64,000 nucleotides of DNA, from contig NC_037669.1 in NCBI RefSeq assembly GCF_003255815.1, positions 54,494,982-54,558,981 on the forward strand, given 5' to 3'. Both the position numbers and the translations under genes were made by a program. The DNA is from Theropithecus gelada. Taxonomy: Eukaryota > Chordata > Mammalia > Primates > Cercopithecidae. Of this stretch, positions 12,601-24,300 are shown piece after piece; the first letter of the stretch is position 1; every line of letters begins with the position of its first letter. The notes below the pieces were generated by a model. The model did not search any database and was not told where the DNA came from. It saw only the letters and a program-made list of their open reading frames with translations.

Positions 12601-15253
12601 AAGGCTCTGGAACGGCTGAAGGTTTCAGTGAGACAGGTTCCTCCTGAGAGAATCTGACCGTGGAGATCTCCTCAACATCAGACCAGTCACTTCCAGAAGA
12701 GGGGTGCTCCATCACCACCTCCCTATCTTTATGCTGCAGAAAAGAAGGCACACAACAGTGGGTTAGCTTTCCAATGTGAAGATGGCCTCCCAGGCTGTCA
12801 TTCCAGCTGAACAGAAACCCTGGCTTGTTCTTCTGGCCATGGTGATGGCTTTGCATTGGCTCATTAGCTCACCGTGTCAGCTGGTTTCCTTATAATTTCC
12901 AGAAATGTCCAGAACTGAGCCCGGTTACTGCTGTGAACAGCTGTATTGGGTTCAGGGAATAGGCCTGTGACCATGCCACTCCTAAAGGCAGTGCTCTACC
13001 TGCATCCCTTTCTCTTGAGAAAAACTGCTCTCTAGAACACACTCTGGATTGGAGATTTTAGAGAAAAGCAGTACCCAGCTTTTCCTCTCTAACACTGTCC
13101 TCAATATATTCAAAATGTAAAACTACAACAGCTGTGGCGGTTGTATTTTTTTTCAGGCAGGGTCTTGCTCTGTTGCCCGGGCTGGAATGCGGTGGTGAGA
13201 TCTCGACTCACTGAAGCCTTGAATTACTGGGCTCAAGTAATCCTCTTGCCTCAGCCACCCAAGTAGCTGGGACTACAGGCGCGTACCACCACACCTGGCT
13301 AATTTCTTGTAGGTAGGGAGTCTCCCTATATTGCCCAGGCTAGTCTCAAACTCCTGCACTCAAGCAATCCTCCTGCCTTGGCCTCCCAAAGTGCTGAAAT
13401 TACAGGCATAAGCCACCACACCTGGCCATTCTGACAGTTTTTAAATGTGTCCCCAAATTATTTAACCCTTCTCCCCATCGAGAGTAGGGTCTATGACCCC
13501 TCTCCTTAATGTGGACCTACCTAGAGACTTACTTATAGCCAACAGAATGCAACAGAAGTGAAGCTGTGTAACTTCCTAGGCCAGGTCAGAAGGGCCTTGT
13601 AGCTTCCATCTGGTTCACTCCACTTGCTCACTCTGGAGCAAACCAAGCACCATGTAAGAAGTCCGGCCACCCAAATGGCATCCTGCTAGAGAGGCCACAT
13701 GTAGGTGTGCCAGTTTACAGCCTGGCTGACTTCCTGGCTGACAGCCAGCATCTGTGCACCATGTAAGTGAGCATCTCAGATGTCCAGCCCAGTCACACTC
13801 TCAGATGACGACAGCCCTGGCCAGTATCTGAAAGAAACTACATGGGACTCCCCAAGAAAGACTTGCCCAGTCTAGGCCTTTCCAAATTCCTGACCCAGTA
13901 CTGAGAGCAAAAGAAAAGCTATTTTAAGCTACTAGCTAGTAATCGTAACTGAAATAACCAGAGAAGGTAAGCTCCACGAGGTCAGGAATTTTTTTTTTTT
14001 TTCCACTGATATCTCCCAAACACCTAGAACAATGCCTGGCAGAAAATAAGTGTTCATGAATATTTGCTGAATTAATGTGTAGAAAAAATGGTGCCTGAAC
14101 TTAGCTTCACATCTCCATCACCTGGGAAGCATTTTAAAAACAGATTTTTAAAGCCCATTCCACCCTGAGATATTGTGATTCAATAGGTCCAGGGTGGGGC
14201 CAAGGAATCTGCATTTAATTCTCCCTGGAATTGTGATGCAGACCAGGTTCCAGAAATACAGTATGCACATCAATATCAATTCACACTGGAAACAAAACTT
14301 AAGTGCCATCATTTCTTAAAGCAGCCATCTACACCTGCCAATGCCAGAAGGCTTGAGCAAGAGGCCTTACAAAGTTCTCTTAATATTTTTATGAGTATAT
14401 GTAATTCACATAATAAACATTCACAGCAAAAGAGCATTCTAGCTAATTACCTGATTAAAATGGGAAAAACTGTTTATGTTACCTGTACTAATATTTCATA
14501 CCCCTATCTACACTCTAACAGGAAACAAGTATTAGTAACCAACACTTAAATGAATTACCCATTTCCCATTTCACACTTTCCTGCCTTAGACTTCTTGCAG
14601 CTACTGCTTGAATAGCAGAAACATCCAAACACGAATCTTTTCTAAAATGTAAGCTAACTTAAATGTAGCACATTTTAAATTTAATCTGAACTCTTGAACC
14701 TGGGTGATAGGTACCTGGTGATTCAATACACTATTCTGTTTACTTTGAATGTTTGCAATTTCTCCTAAAATCTTTAAAAACTTATCTATAAGGGAGAACA
14801 ACCCTTCGAAAACTATCTTGCTTATAACAGAAAATTTCTGTCAACCCAGACAATAAAAAATTGCAGTCTTGCCTAAGCTTGACAAGGTTTTGTGATTTTT
14901 TTTCCTGCTGAATTTTTTTTTTTTAATTTATTATTATACCTTAAGTTCTAGGGTACATGTGCACAACGTGCAGGTTTCTTACATATGTATACATGTGCCA
15001 TGTTGCTGTGCAGCACCCATTAACTTGTCATTTACACTAGGTATATCTCCTAATGCTATCCCTCCCTCCCTCCCCCCACCCCACGACAGGCTCCATTGTG
15101 TGATGTTCCCCTTCCTGTGTCCAAGTGTTCTCATTGTTCAATTCTCACTTATGAGTAAGAACATGCGGTGTTTGGTTTTCTGTTCTTGCGATAGTTTGCT
15201 CAGAATGATGGTTTCCAGCTTCATCCATGTCCCTACAAAGGACATGAACTCAT

Positions 15254-15303
<50 letters not shown>

Positions 15304-18300
15304 AGACGGAGTCTCGCCGTGTCGCCCAGGCTGGAGTGCAGTGGCACGATCTCGGCTCACTGCAAGCTCCGCCTCCCGGGTTCACGCCATTCTCCCGCCT
15401 CAGCCTCTGAGTAGCTGGGACTACAGGCGCCCGCCACCACGCCCGGCTAGTTTTTTGTATTTTTAGTAGAGACGGGGTTTCACCATGTTAGCCAGGATGG
15501 TCTCGATCTCCTGACCTCGTGATCCACCCGCCTCGGCCTCCCAAAGTGCTGGGATTACAGGCTTGAGCCACCGCGCCCGGCCCATGAACTCATTCTTTTT
15601 CATGGCTGCACAATATTCCATGGTGTATATATGCCACATTTTCTTAATCCAGTCTATCACGGATGGACATCTGGGTTGGTTCCAAGTCTTTGCTGTTGTG
15701 AATAGTACCGCAATAAACATACATGTGTATGTGTCTTTATAGCAGCAAGATTTATAATCCTTTGGGTATATACCAGTAATGGGATGGCTGGGTCAAATGG
15801 TATTTCTAGTTCTAGATCCTTAAGGAATCGCCACGCTATCTTCTACAATGGTTGAACTAGTTTACAGTCCCACCAACAGTGTAAAAGTGTTCCTATTTCT
15901 CCACATCCTCTCCAAAACCTGTTGGTTCCTGACTTTTTAATGATCGCCATTCTAACTGGTGTGAGATGGTATCTTATTGTGGTTTTGATTTGCATTTCTC
16001 CGATGGCCAGTGATGATGAGCATTTTTCACGTGTCTGTTGGCTGCATAAATATCTTCTTTTGAGAAGTGTCTGTTCATATCCTTCGCCCACTTTTTGATG
16101 GGGTTTTTTCTTGTAATTTGTTTAAGTTCTTTGTAGATTCCGGATATTAGCCCTTTGTCAGATGGGGAGATTGCAAAAATTTTCTCCCATTCTGTAGGCT
16201 GCCTGTTCACTGTGATGGTAGTTTCCTTTGATGTGCAGAACCTCATTAGTTTAATTAGATCCCATTTGTCAGTTTTGGCTTTTGCTGCCATTGCTTTTGG
16301 TGTTTTAGACATGAAGTACTTGCCCATGCCTATGTCCTGAATGGTATTGCCTAGGTTTTCTTCTAGGGTTTTTATGGTTTTAGGTCTAACATTTAAGTCT
16401 TTAATCGAACTTGAATTAATTTTTGTATAAGGTATAAGGAAGGGATCCAGTTTCAGCTTTCTACATAGGCTAGCCAGTTTTCCCAGCACCATTTATTAAA
16501 TAGGGGATCCTTTCCCCATTTCTGATTGTTGTCAGGTTTGTCAAAGATCAGATGGTTATAGATAGGTGGTATTATTTCTGAGGGCTCTGTTCTGTTCCAT
16601 TGGTCTATATCTGTTTTGTTACCCGTACCATGCTGTTTTGGTTACTGTAGCCTTGTAATATAGTTTGAAGTCAGGTAGCGTGATGCCTCCAGCGGTGTTC
16701 TTTTGGCTTAGGATTGTCTTGGCAATGGGAGCTCTTTTTTGGCTCCATATGAACTTTAAAGTAGTTATTTCCAATTCTGTGAAGAAAGTCATTGGTAGCT
16801 TGATGGGGATGGCACTGAATCTATAAGTTACCTTGGGCAGTATGGCCATTTTCATGATACTGATTCTTCCTATCCATGGGCATAGAATGTTCTTCCATCT
16901 GTTTGTGTCCTATTTTATTTCGTTGAGCAGTGGTTTGTAGTTCTCCTTGAAGAGTTCCTTCACATCCCTTGTAAGTTGGATTCCTAGATATTTGATTCTC
17001 CTTGAAGCAATTGTGAATGGGAGTTCACTCATGATTTGGCTCTCTGTTTTTCTGTTATTGATGTATAGGAATGCTTGTGATTTCTGTACATTGATTTTGT
17101 ATCCTAAGACTTTGCTGAAGTTGCTTATCAGCTTAAGGAGATTTTGGGCTGAGACGATGGGGTTTTCTAAGTATACAATCGTGTCATCTGCAAACAGGGA
17201 CAATTTGACTTCCTCTTTTCCTAATTGAATACCCTTTGTTTCTTTCTCCTGCCTGATTGCCTTGACCAGAACTTCCAACACTATGTTGAATAGGAGTGGT
17301 GAGAGAGGGCATCCCTGTCTTGTTTCAGTTTTCAAAGGGAATGCTTCCAGTTTTTGCCCATTCAGTATGATATTGGCTGTGGGTTTGTCATAAATAGCTC
17401 TTATTATTTTGAGATACGTCCCATCAATACCTAATTCATTGAGAGTTTTTAGCATGAAGGGCTGCTGAATTTTGTCAAAGGCCTTTTCTGTATCTATTGA
17501 GATAATCATGCAGTTTTTGTCTTTGGTTCTGTTTTTATGATGGATTATGTTTATTGATTTGCACATGTTGAACCAGCCTTGCATCCCAGGGATGAAGTCC
17601 ACTTGATCATGGTGGATAAGCTTTTTGATGTGCTGCTGGATTTGGTTTGCCAGTATTTTATTGAGGATTTTTGCATGGCTGTTCATCAGGGATATGGGTC
17701 TAAAATTCTTTTTGTTGTGTCTCTGCCAGGTTTTGGTATCAGGATGATGCTGGCCTCATAAAATGAGTTAGGGAGGATTGCCTCTTTTTCTATCGATTAG
17801 AATAGTTTCACAAGGAATGGTACCAGCTCCTCCTTGTACCTACAGTAGAACTCGGTTGTGAATCCATCTGGTCCTGGACTTTTTTTGGTTGGTAGGCTAT
17901 TAATTATTGCCTCAATTTCAGAGCCTGTTATTGGTCTATTCAGGGATTCAACTTCTTCCTGGTTTAGTCTTGGGAGGGTGTATGTGTCCAGGAATTTATC
18001 CATTTCTTCTAGATTTTCTAGTTTATTTGCGTAGAGGTGTTGATAGTATTCTCTGATGGTAGTCAGTATTTCTGTGGGAACAGTGGTGATAAACTCTTTA
18101 TCATTTTTTATTGCGTCTATCTGATTCTTCTCTCTTTTATTCTTTATTAGTCTTGCCAGCGGTCTATCAATTTTGTTGATCGTTTCAAACAACCAGCTCC
18201 TGGATTCGTTGATTTTTTGAAGGGTTTTTTGTGTCTCCAACTCCTTCAGTTCTGCTCTGATCTTAGTTATTTCTTGCCTTCTGCTAGTTTTTGAATGTGT

Positions 18301-21300
18301 TTGCTCTTGCTTCTCTAGTTCTTTTAATTGTGATGTTAGGGTGTCAATTTTAGATCTTTCCTGCTTTCTCTTGTGGGCATTTAGTGCTATAAATTTCCCT
18401 CTACACACTGCTTTAAATGTGTCCCAGAGATTCTGGTTTGTTGTGTCTTTGTTCTCATTGGTTTCAAAGAACATCTTTATTTCTGCCTTCATTTCGTTAT
18501 GCACCCAGTAGTCATTCAGGAGCAGGTTTGTTCAGTTTCCATGTAATTGAGCGGCTTTGAGTGAGTTTCTTTATTTTTTTTTTTTTTTTTTTTGAGACGG
18601 AGTCTCGCTCTGTCGCCCAGGCTGGAGTGCTGTGGCCGGATCTCAGCTCACTGCAAGCTCCGCCTCCCGGGTTCCCGCCATTCTCCTGCCTCAGCCTCCC
18701 GAGTAGCTGGGACTACAGGCGCCCGCCACCGCGCCCGGCTAGTTTTTTGTTTTTAGTAGAGACAGGGTTTCACCGTGTTAGCCAGGATGGTCTCGATCTC
18801 CTGACCTCGTGATCCGCCCGTCTCGGCCTCCCAAAGTGCTGGGATTACAGGCGTGAGCCACCGTGCCCGGCCGAGTGAGTTTCTTAATCCTGAGTTCTAG
18901 TTTGATTGCACTGTGGTCTGAGAGACAGTTTGTTATAATTTGTTATTTTACATTTGTTGAAGAGTGTTTTACTCCCAACTATGTGGTCAATTTTGGAGTA
19001 AGTGCGATGTGGTACTGAAAAGAATGTATATTCTGTTGATTTGGGGTGCAGAGTTCCATAGATGTCTATTAGGTCTGCTTAGTGCAGAGCTGTGTTCAAT
19101 TCCTGGATATCCTTGTTAGCTTTCTATCTCATTGATCTGTCTAATGTTGACAGTGGGGTGTTAAAGTCTCCCATTATTGTCGTGTGGGAGTCTAAGTCTC
19201 TTTGTAGGTCTCTAAGGACTTGCTTTATGAATCTGGGTGTTCCTGTATTGGGTGTATATATATTTAGAATAGTTAGCTGTGCTTGTTGAATTGATCCCTT
19301 TACCATTATGTAATGGCCTTGTCTCTTTTGATCTTTGTTGGTTTAAAGTCTGTTTTATCAGAGACTAGGATTGCAACCCCTGCTTTTTTTGTTTGTTTGT
19401 TTTCCATTTGCTTGATAGATCTTCCTCCATCCCTTTATTTTGAGCCTATGTGTGTCTCTGCACGTGAGATAGGTCTCCTGAATACAGCACACTGATGGGT
19501 CTTGACTATCCAATTTGCCAGTCTGTGTCTTTTAATTGGAGCATTTAGCCCATTTACATTTAAGGTTAATATTGTTATATGTGAATGTGATCCTGTCATT
19601 ATGATGTTAGCTGGTTATTTTGCTCATTAATTGATGCAGTTTCTTCCTAGCATGGATGGTCTTTACAATTTGGCATGTTTTTGCAGTGGCTAGTACTGGT
19701 TGTTCCTTTCCGTGTTTAGTGCTTCCTTCAGGAGCTCTTGTAAGGCAGGCCTGGTGGTGACAAAATCTCTCAGCATTTGCTTGTCTGTAAAGGATTTTAT
19801 TTCTCCTTCACTTATGAAGCTTAGTTTGCCTGGATATGATATCCTGGGTTGAAAATTCTTTTCTTTAAGAATGTTGAATATTGGCCCCCACTCTCTTCTG
19901 GCTTGTAGAGTTTCTGCCGAGAGATCTGCTGTTAGTCTGATGGGCTTCCCTTTGTGGATAACCTGACCTTTCTCTCTGGCTGCCCTTAACATTCTTTCTT
20001 TCATTTCAACTTTGGTGAATCTGACAATTACGTGTCTTGGAGTTGCTCTTCTCAAGGAGTATCTTTGTGGTGTTCTCTGTATTTCCTGAATTTGAATGTT
20101 GGCCTGCCTTGCTAGGTTGGGGAAGTTTTCCTGGATATCCTGAACAGTGTTTTCTAACTTGGTTCCATTCTCCCTATCACTTTCAGGTACACCAATCAGA
20201 CGTAGATTTGGTATTTTCACATAGTCTCATATTTCTTGGAGGCTCTGTTCATTTCTTTTTACTCTTTTTTCTCTAAACTTCTCTTCTCACTTCATTTCAT
20301 TCATTTGATCTTCAATCACTGATACCCTTTCTTCCAGTTGCTCGAATCGGCTACTAAAGCTTGTGCACGCATCACGTAGTTCTCGTGTTATGGTTTTCAG
20401 CTCCATCAAGTCATTTAAGGACTTCTCTACACTGATTATTCTAGTTAGTCATTCGTCTAATCTTTTTTCAAGGTTTTTAGCTTCTTTGCGATGGGTTCGA
20501 ACATCCTCCTTTAGCTTGGAGAAGTTTGATCGTCCGAAGCCTTCTTCTCTCAACTCGTCAAAGTCATTCTCTGTCCAGCTTTGTTCTGTTGCTGGCGAGG
20601 AGCTGTGTTCCTTTGGAGGAGAAGAGGCACTCTGATTTTTAGAATTTTCAGCTTTTCTGCTCTGGTTTCTCCCCATCTTTGTGGTTTTGTCTACCTTTGG
20701 TCTTTGATGATGGTGACATACAGATAGGGTTTTGGTGTGGACGTCCTTTCTGTTAGTTTTCCTTCTAACAGTCAGGACCCTCAGCTGCAGGTCTGTTGGA
20801 GTTTGCTGGAGGTCCACTCCAGACCCTGTTTGCCTGGGTATCACCAGCAGAGGCTGCAGAACAGCAAATATTGCAGAACAGCAAATGTTGCTGCCTGATC
20901 GTTCCTCTGGAAGCTTCGTCTGAGAGGGGCACCCGGCCGCATGAGGTGTCAGTCGGCCCCTACTGTTCCTATTCAGCCATCTTGGAACCTCACTCCTCCT
21001 GCTGAATTTTCTAGTGAGACATACTGGAATTACAAGTCTACTTTTGTATACGTGCGCCTGAAAGTCAAAGTGTTTATCATATACAGTAACACATCATTAA
21101 CATCTCTGCAAAATAACTGGAGGTGGTCACATTATGGCAATCCCAAAAACACACCTCAAGGAAAAATGGAAACAGACTGCCTCAATGTGGTATGATGACT
21201 ATCTGCAACTTGGAACAAAATTTCCAAGAACAATACACAGATTCAAAAAGTGCTATATTCTCATCAGCAAAAACGAGATATATGACCCCATTTTTTACAA

Positions 21301-24300
21301 CAAATAAATTACAACATCTTGGAGGTGGAGAAAGAAGAATCTATAGAGACAAAGAGACTTGACACATTTAAAAATTGCCACATACAGTTCTCATTTGGAT
21401 CCTCTTCAAATGAACCAAAACAATCATGAAACAAACAGGAAAACAATCACTGAGTGGATAGGAAAATGGCAAAGGAAAAAAGCGGTTTCAAAAATGCACA
21501 TGTAACTAGAAACATATACCATAAACAGACATAATAATTATGTCATCTAAATCCTTGAAAGGTTTCTAGAGTCAAGTTGGTCAAGAAAATGTTTTCAGAT
21601 TTTCTTTTGTCGGGGGTAAATAGGAGACTGTCTACATTCAAGACTGCCTTGGCTGGGCACGGTGGCTCACACCTGTAATCCCAGCACTTTGGGAGGCCAA
21701 AGCAGGCAGATCACTTGAGCTGAGGAGTTCTAGACCAGCCTGGGCAACATGGCAAAACCCCAGCTCTACTAAAAATACAAAAAACTAGCCAAATGTGGTT
21801 GTACACGTCTGTAATCCCAGCTGTTCAGGAGGCTGAGACGTGAGAATCACTTGAACCTGGCAGGCAGAAGTTGCAGTGAGCCACTATACTCCAACCTGGG
21901 TGATAGAGCAAGACTCTGTCTCAAAAAAAAAAAAAAAAAAAAAAAAAAGACTGCCTTAGGTTTAAGCCTGTATGGCAAAATTTAAAGTTACATTTATTGA
22001 GCACCTACTGGGCACTAAGCAAAGAGGAATCATGTATTAATTCAGGGTTCCGCATGCTGTAGCCCACAGGTACCCAATCAATACACTGCCTGCTTGTGTA
22101 AATAAAGTTTTATTGGAATACAGTCCGACCCGTTCACTTGTATGTTGTCTATGGCCATTTTCACGCATAGTTGAATAGCTGCAACAGAGGCTGTAAACCC
22201 AGAATGCATCTGACCCTGTATTAGCTTTTTACAAGTGGTAACATTTGAAAAGCTAGCCCATTTTACACACAGGAAGAAACCGGGGCTCCAAGAGGCAGAC
22301 TTTCTCAAGATCCTAATTTGAGTGGCAGGGCCGAGATTTAAACCCAAATGGTCTGATCCCAACACTCACATGCTCACCTACCACACTGTGCTATCTCCAA
22401 ATAGATACGTAAGAGAAAACCTAAATGTCATCCAGTCTCATAAACAGAAGTTTGGGTATAACTTTAGAAAATTCATCCACACAATGGAATTGGAGGCAAC
22501 CAAGTAAGATAATCTACATTAGACAGAAAACACATCCATTACATATTTGGGAGGAAAATACCTTACAAATCGACTTTATGTGGGAATTTCCAATTATATA
22601 TAATAGCACATATAGTTTTTGTCCTACCCACCCAAAAACCCTTCTAAAGTTACACGAAATATATTTGAAAAGATATAAACCTACAAGGAGAAAGCACACA
22701 AAATGAACAGCAAAGCAAATTAAATGAGAATTGGATATTATTCACAGAAAACAGAGCATAGAAAACAGATGGGTTAATGATTATCAGCCAAGGCGATCAG
22801 ATGGCCAAAACCTAAGCCTTCAGTGAGAAAAAACCCAGAACCAGACTACAAGACCCCAGAAAGACTCAGGAATTGGAGGTACCACGTCTCTCAAAGTGAG
22901 GGTGAAGTTGCAGATGAAAATAGGAGATTAGTTGAAGTCTGTCAAGATCTCCAGACCCCTGCTCCCACCCTGTGCAGATGGCCTGCCCTTTCCCCATCCA
23001 GCAAAAGACAAAAGTTGATGCTTGGAAAAGTTAAACCAAGGGGACCACAGAAAAATAAAGGTGCAATGAGCTATGATCATGCCACTGCACTCCAACCTGG
23101 GTGACAAAAACTTTTTTCTTTTTTTTTGAGACAGAGTCTTGCTCTGTCGCCCAGGCTGGAGTGCAGTGGCGTGATGTCGGCTCACCGCAAGCTCCGCCTC
23201 TCTGGTTCACGCCATTCTCCTTCCTCAGCCTCCGGAGTAGCTGGGACTACAGGCACCCGCTACCATGCCCGGCTAATTTTGTTGTATTTTTAGTAGAGAC
23301 GGTGTTTCACCGTGTTAGCCAGAATAGTCTCGATCTCCTGACTTCATGATCCGCCCGTCTCATGATTATCAGCCAAGGAGATCAGATGGCCAAAACCTAA
23401 GCCTTCAGTGAGAAAAAACACAGAACCAGATTACAGGACCCCAGAAAGACTCAGGAATTGGAGGTACCACATCTCTCAAAGTGAGGGTGAAGTTGCAGAT
23501 GAAACTAACGTTTCTTCTAACTAACGTATCTTCTAACGTTTATGTTGATTTTTTTTTTTTTTTGCTCTTTTTCTTTTTTTTCCCGTATGTGGTTTTGTTT
23601 TGTTTTGTTTTGTTTCTGTTTGTTTTTTCATTGCTGCTAATTCTTTTTTTCTTTTTTGTCTTTTTGAGACAGGGTCTCACTCTGTGGCCCAGGCTGGAAT
23701 GCAGTGGTGTGATCTTAGCTCACTGCCACCTCCTCCTCCTGGGTTCAAGCGATTCTCCTGTTTCAGCCTCCTGAGCAGCTGGAATTACAGGCATGGACCA
23801 CCATGCCTGGCTAATTTTTGTATTTTTAGTAGAGACGGGATTTCACCATGTTGGTCAGGCTGGTCTCGATCTCCTGACTTCAGGTGATCCACCTGCCTCG
23901 GCCTCCCAAAGTGCTTGGATTACAGGCATGAGCCACCGCGCCTGGCCAAAACTTTTAATTTAGGCTGGGCGTGGGGCTCATGCCTGTAATTCCAGCACTT
24001 TTCCTAAAAGCAGTGACATGGCGAAGGGAGGAGGGTTATGCTCTCCAGATCATCCCAAAGCAAAGCTCAAAGTCTTTGCGCTCAGAGCTTCCAAATAGCT
24101 TTTAAATCCTCCCATTCTTGATCACAGACAATCAAAGATTACCAGACATGTGAAGACAGCCTCTAACACAGACGAAATCAAAAGAAAGAACCAACTTAAA
24201 GAAAACTAAAACCACGCCAAAAAACTACCATGAATTCCTAAAAGAGGTAACAGAAGATGATAATAATCATCTTCTTGGATAATAAAAGCATGACAGCAGA

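Larger units (their letters stand above)
15138..19599 (-). pseudogene. L1 ORF2 (endonuclease and reverse transcriptase), broken
   Basis: The start is ATG 19599. The endonuclease motif MGDFNTPLSTLD (about 19160) and the reverse transcriptase motif FADDTIVYL (about 17200) are readable, and the C-terminus ends at 15138. The frame is broken by small indels near 19320-19400, by stops, and by two AluY insertions: one near 18570 between the endonuclease and RT regions, and one close to the C-terminus near 15260. No intact product is possible. Confidence 0.92.
14917..20996 (-). mobile_element. primate L1 (L1PA-type) with 5' tip but deleted 5'UTR
   Basis: The 14-bp target duplication TCCTGCTGAATTTT lies at 14903-14916 and 20997-21010. 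The 3' end (T-tract, then reverse of the usual GTACCCTA... tail) is next to 14917. The 5' end reads GGAGTGAGGTTCCAAGATGG at 20996 downwards, the expected start of a full-length L1PA. Two AluY copies (15260-15582, 18572-18872) lie inside it. Without them the L1 is about 5.4 kb, some 0.6 kb short of full length, because the 5'UTR jumps from GAATAGGAACAG directly to TAGGGGCCGACTGACACC. ORF1 and ORF2 are present but broken. Confidence 0.96.

Noticed and set aside
14959..15414. 151-codon plus-strand ORF
   Set aside because: Antisense of the L1 3' end joined to an AluY T-tract (phenylalanine run).
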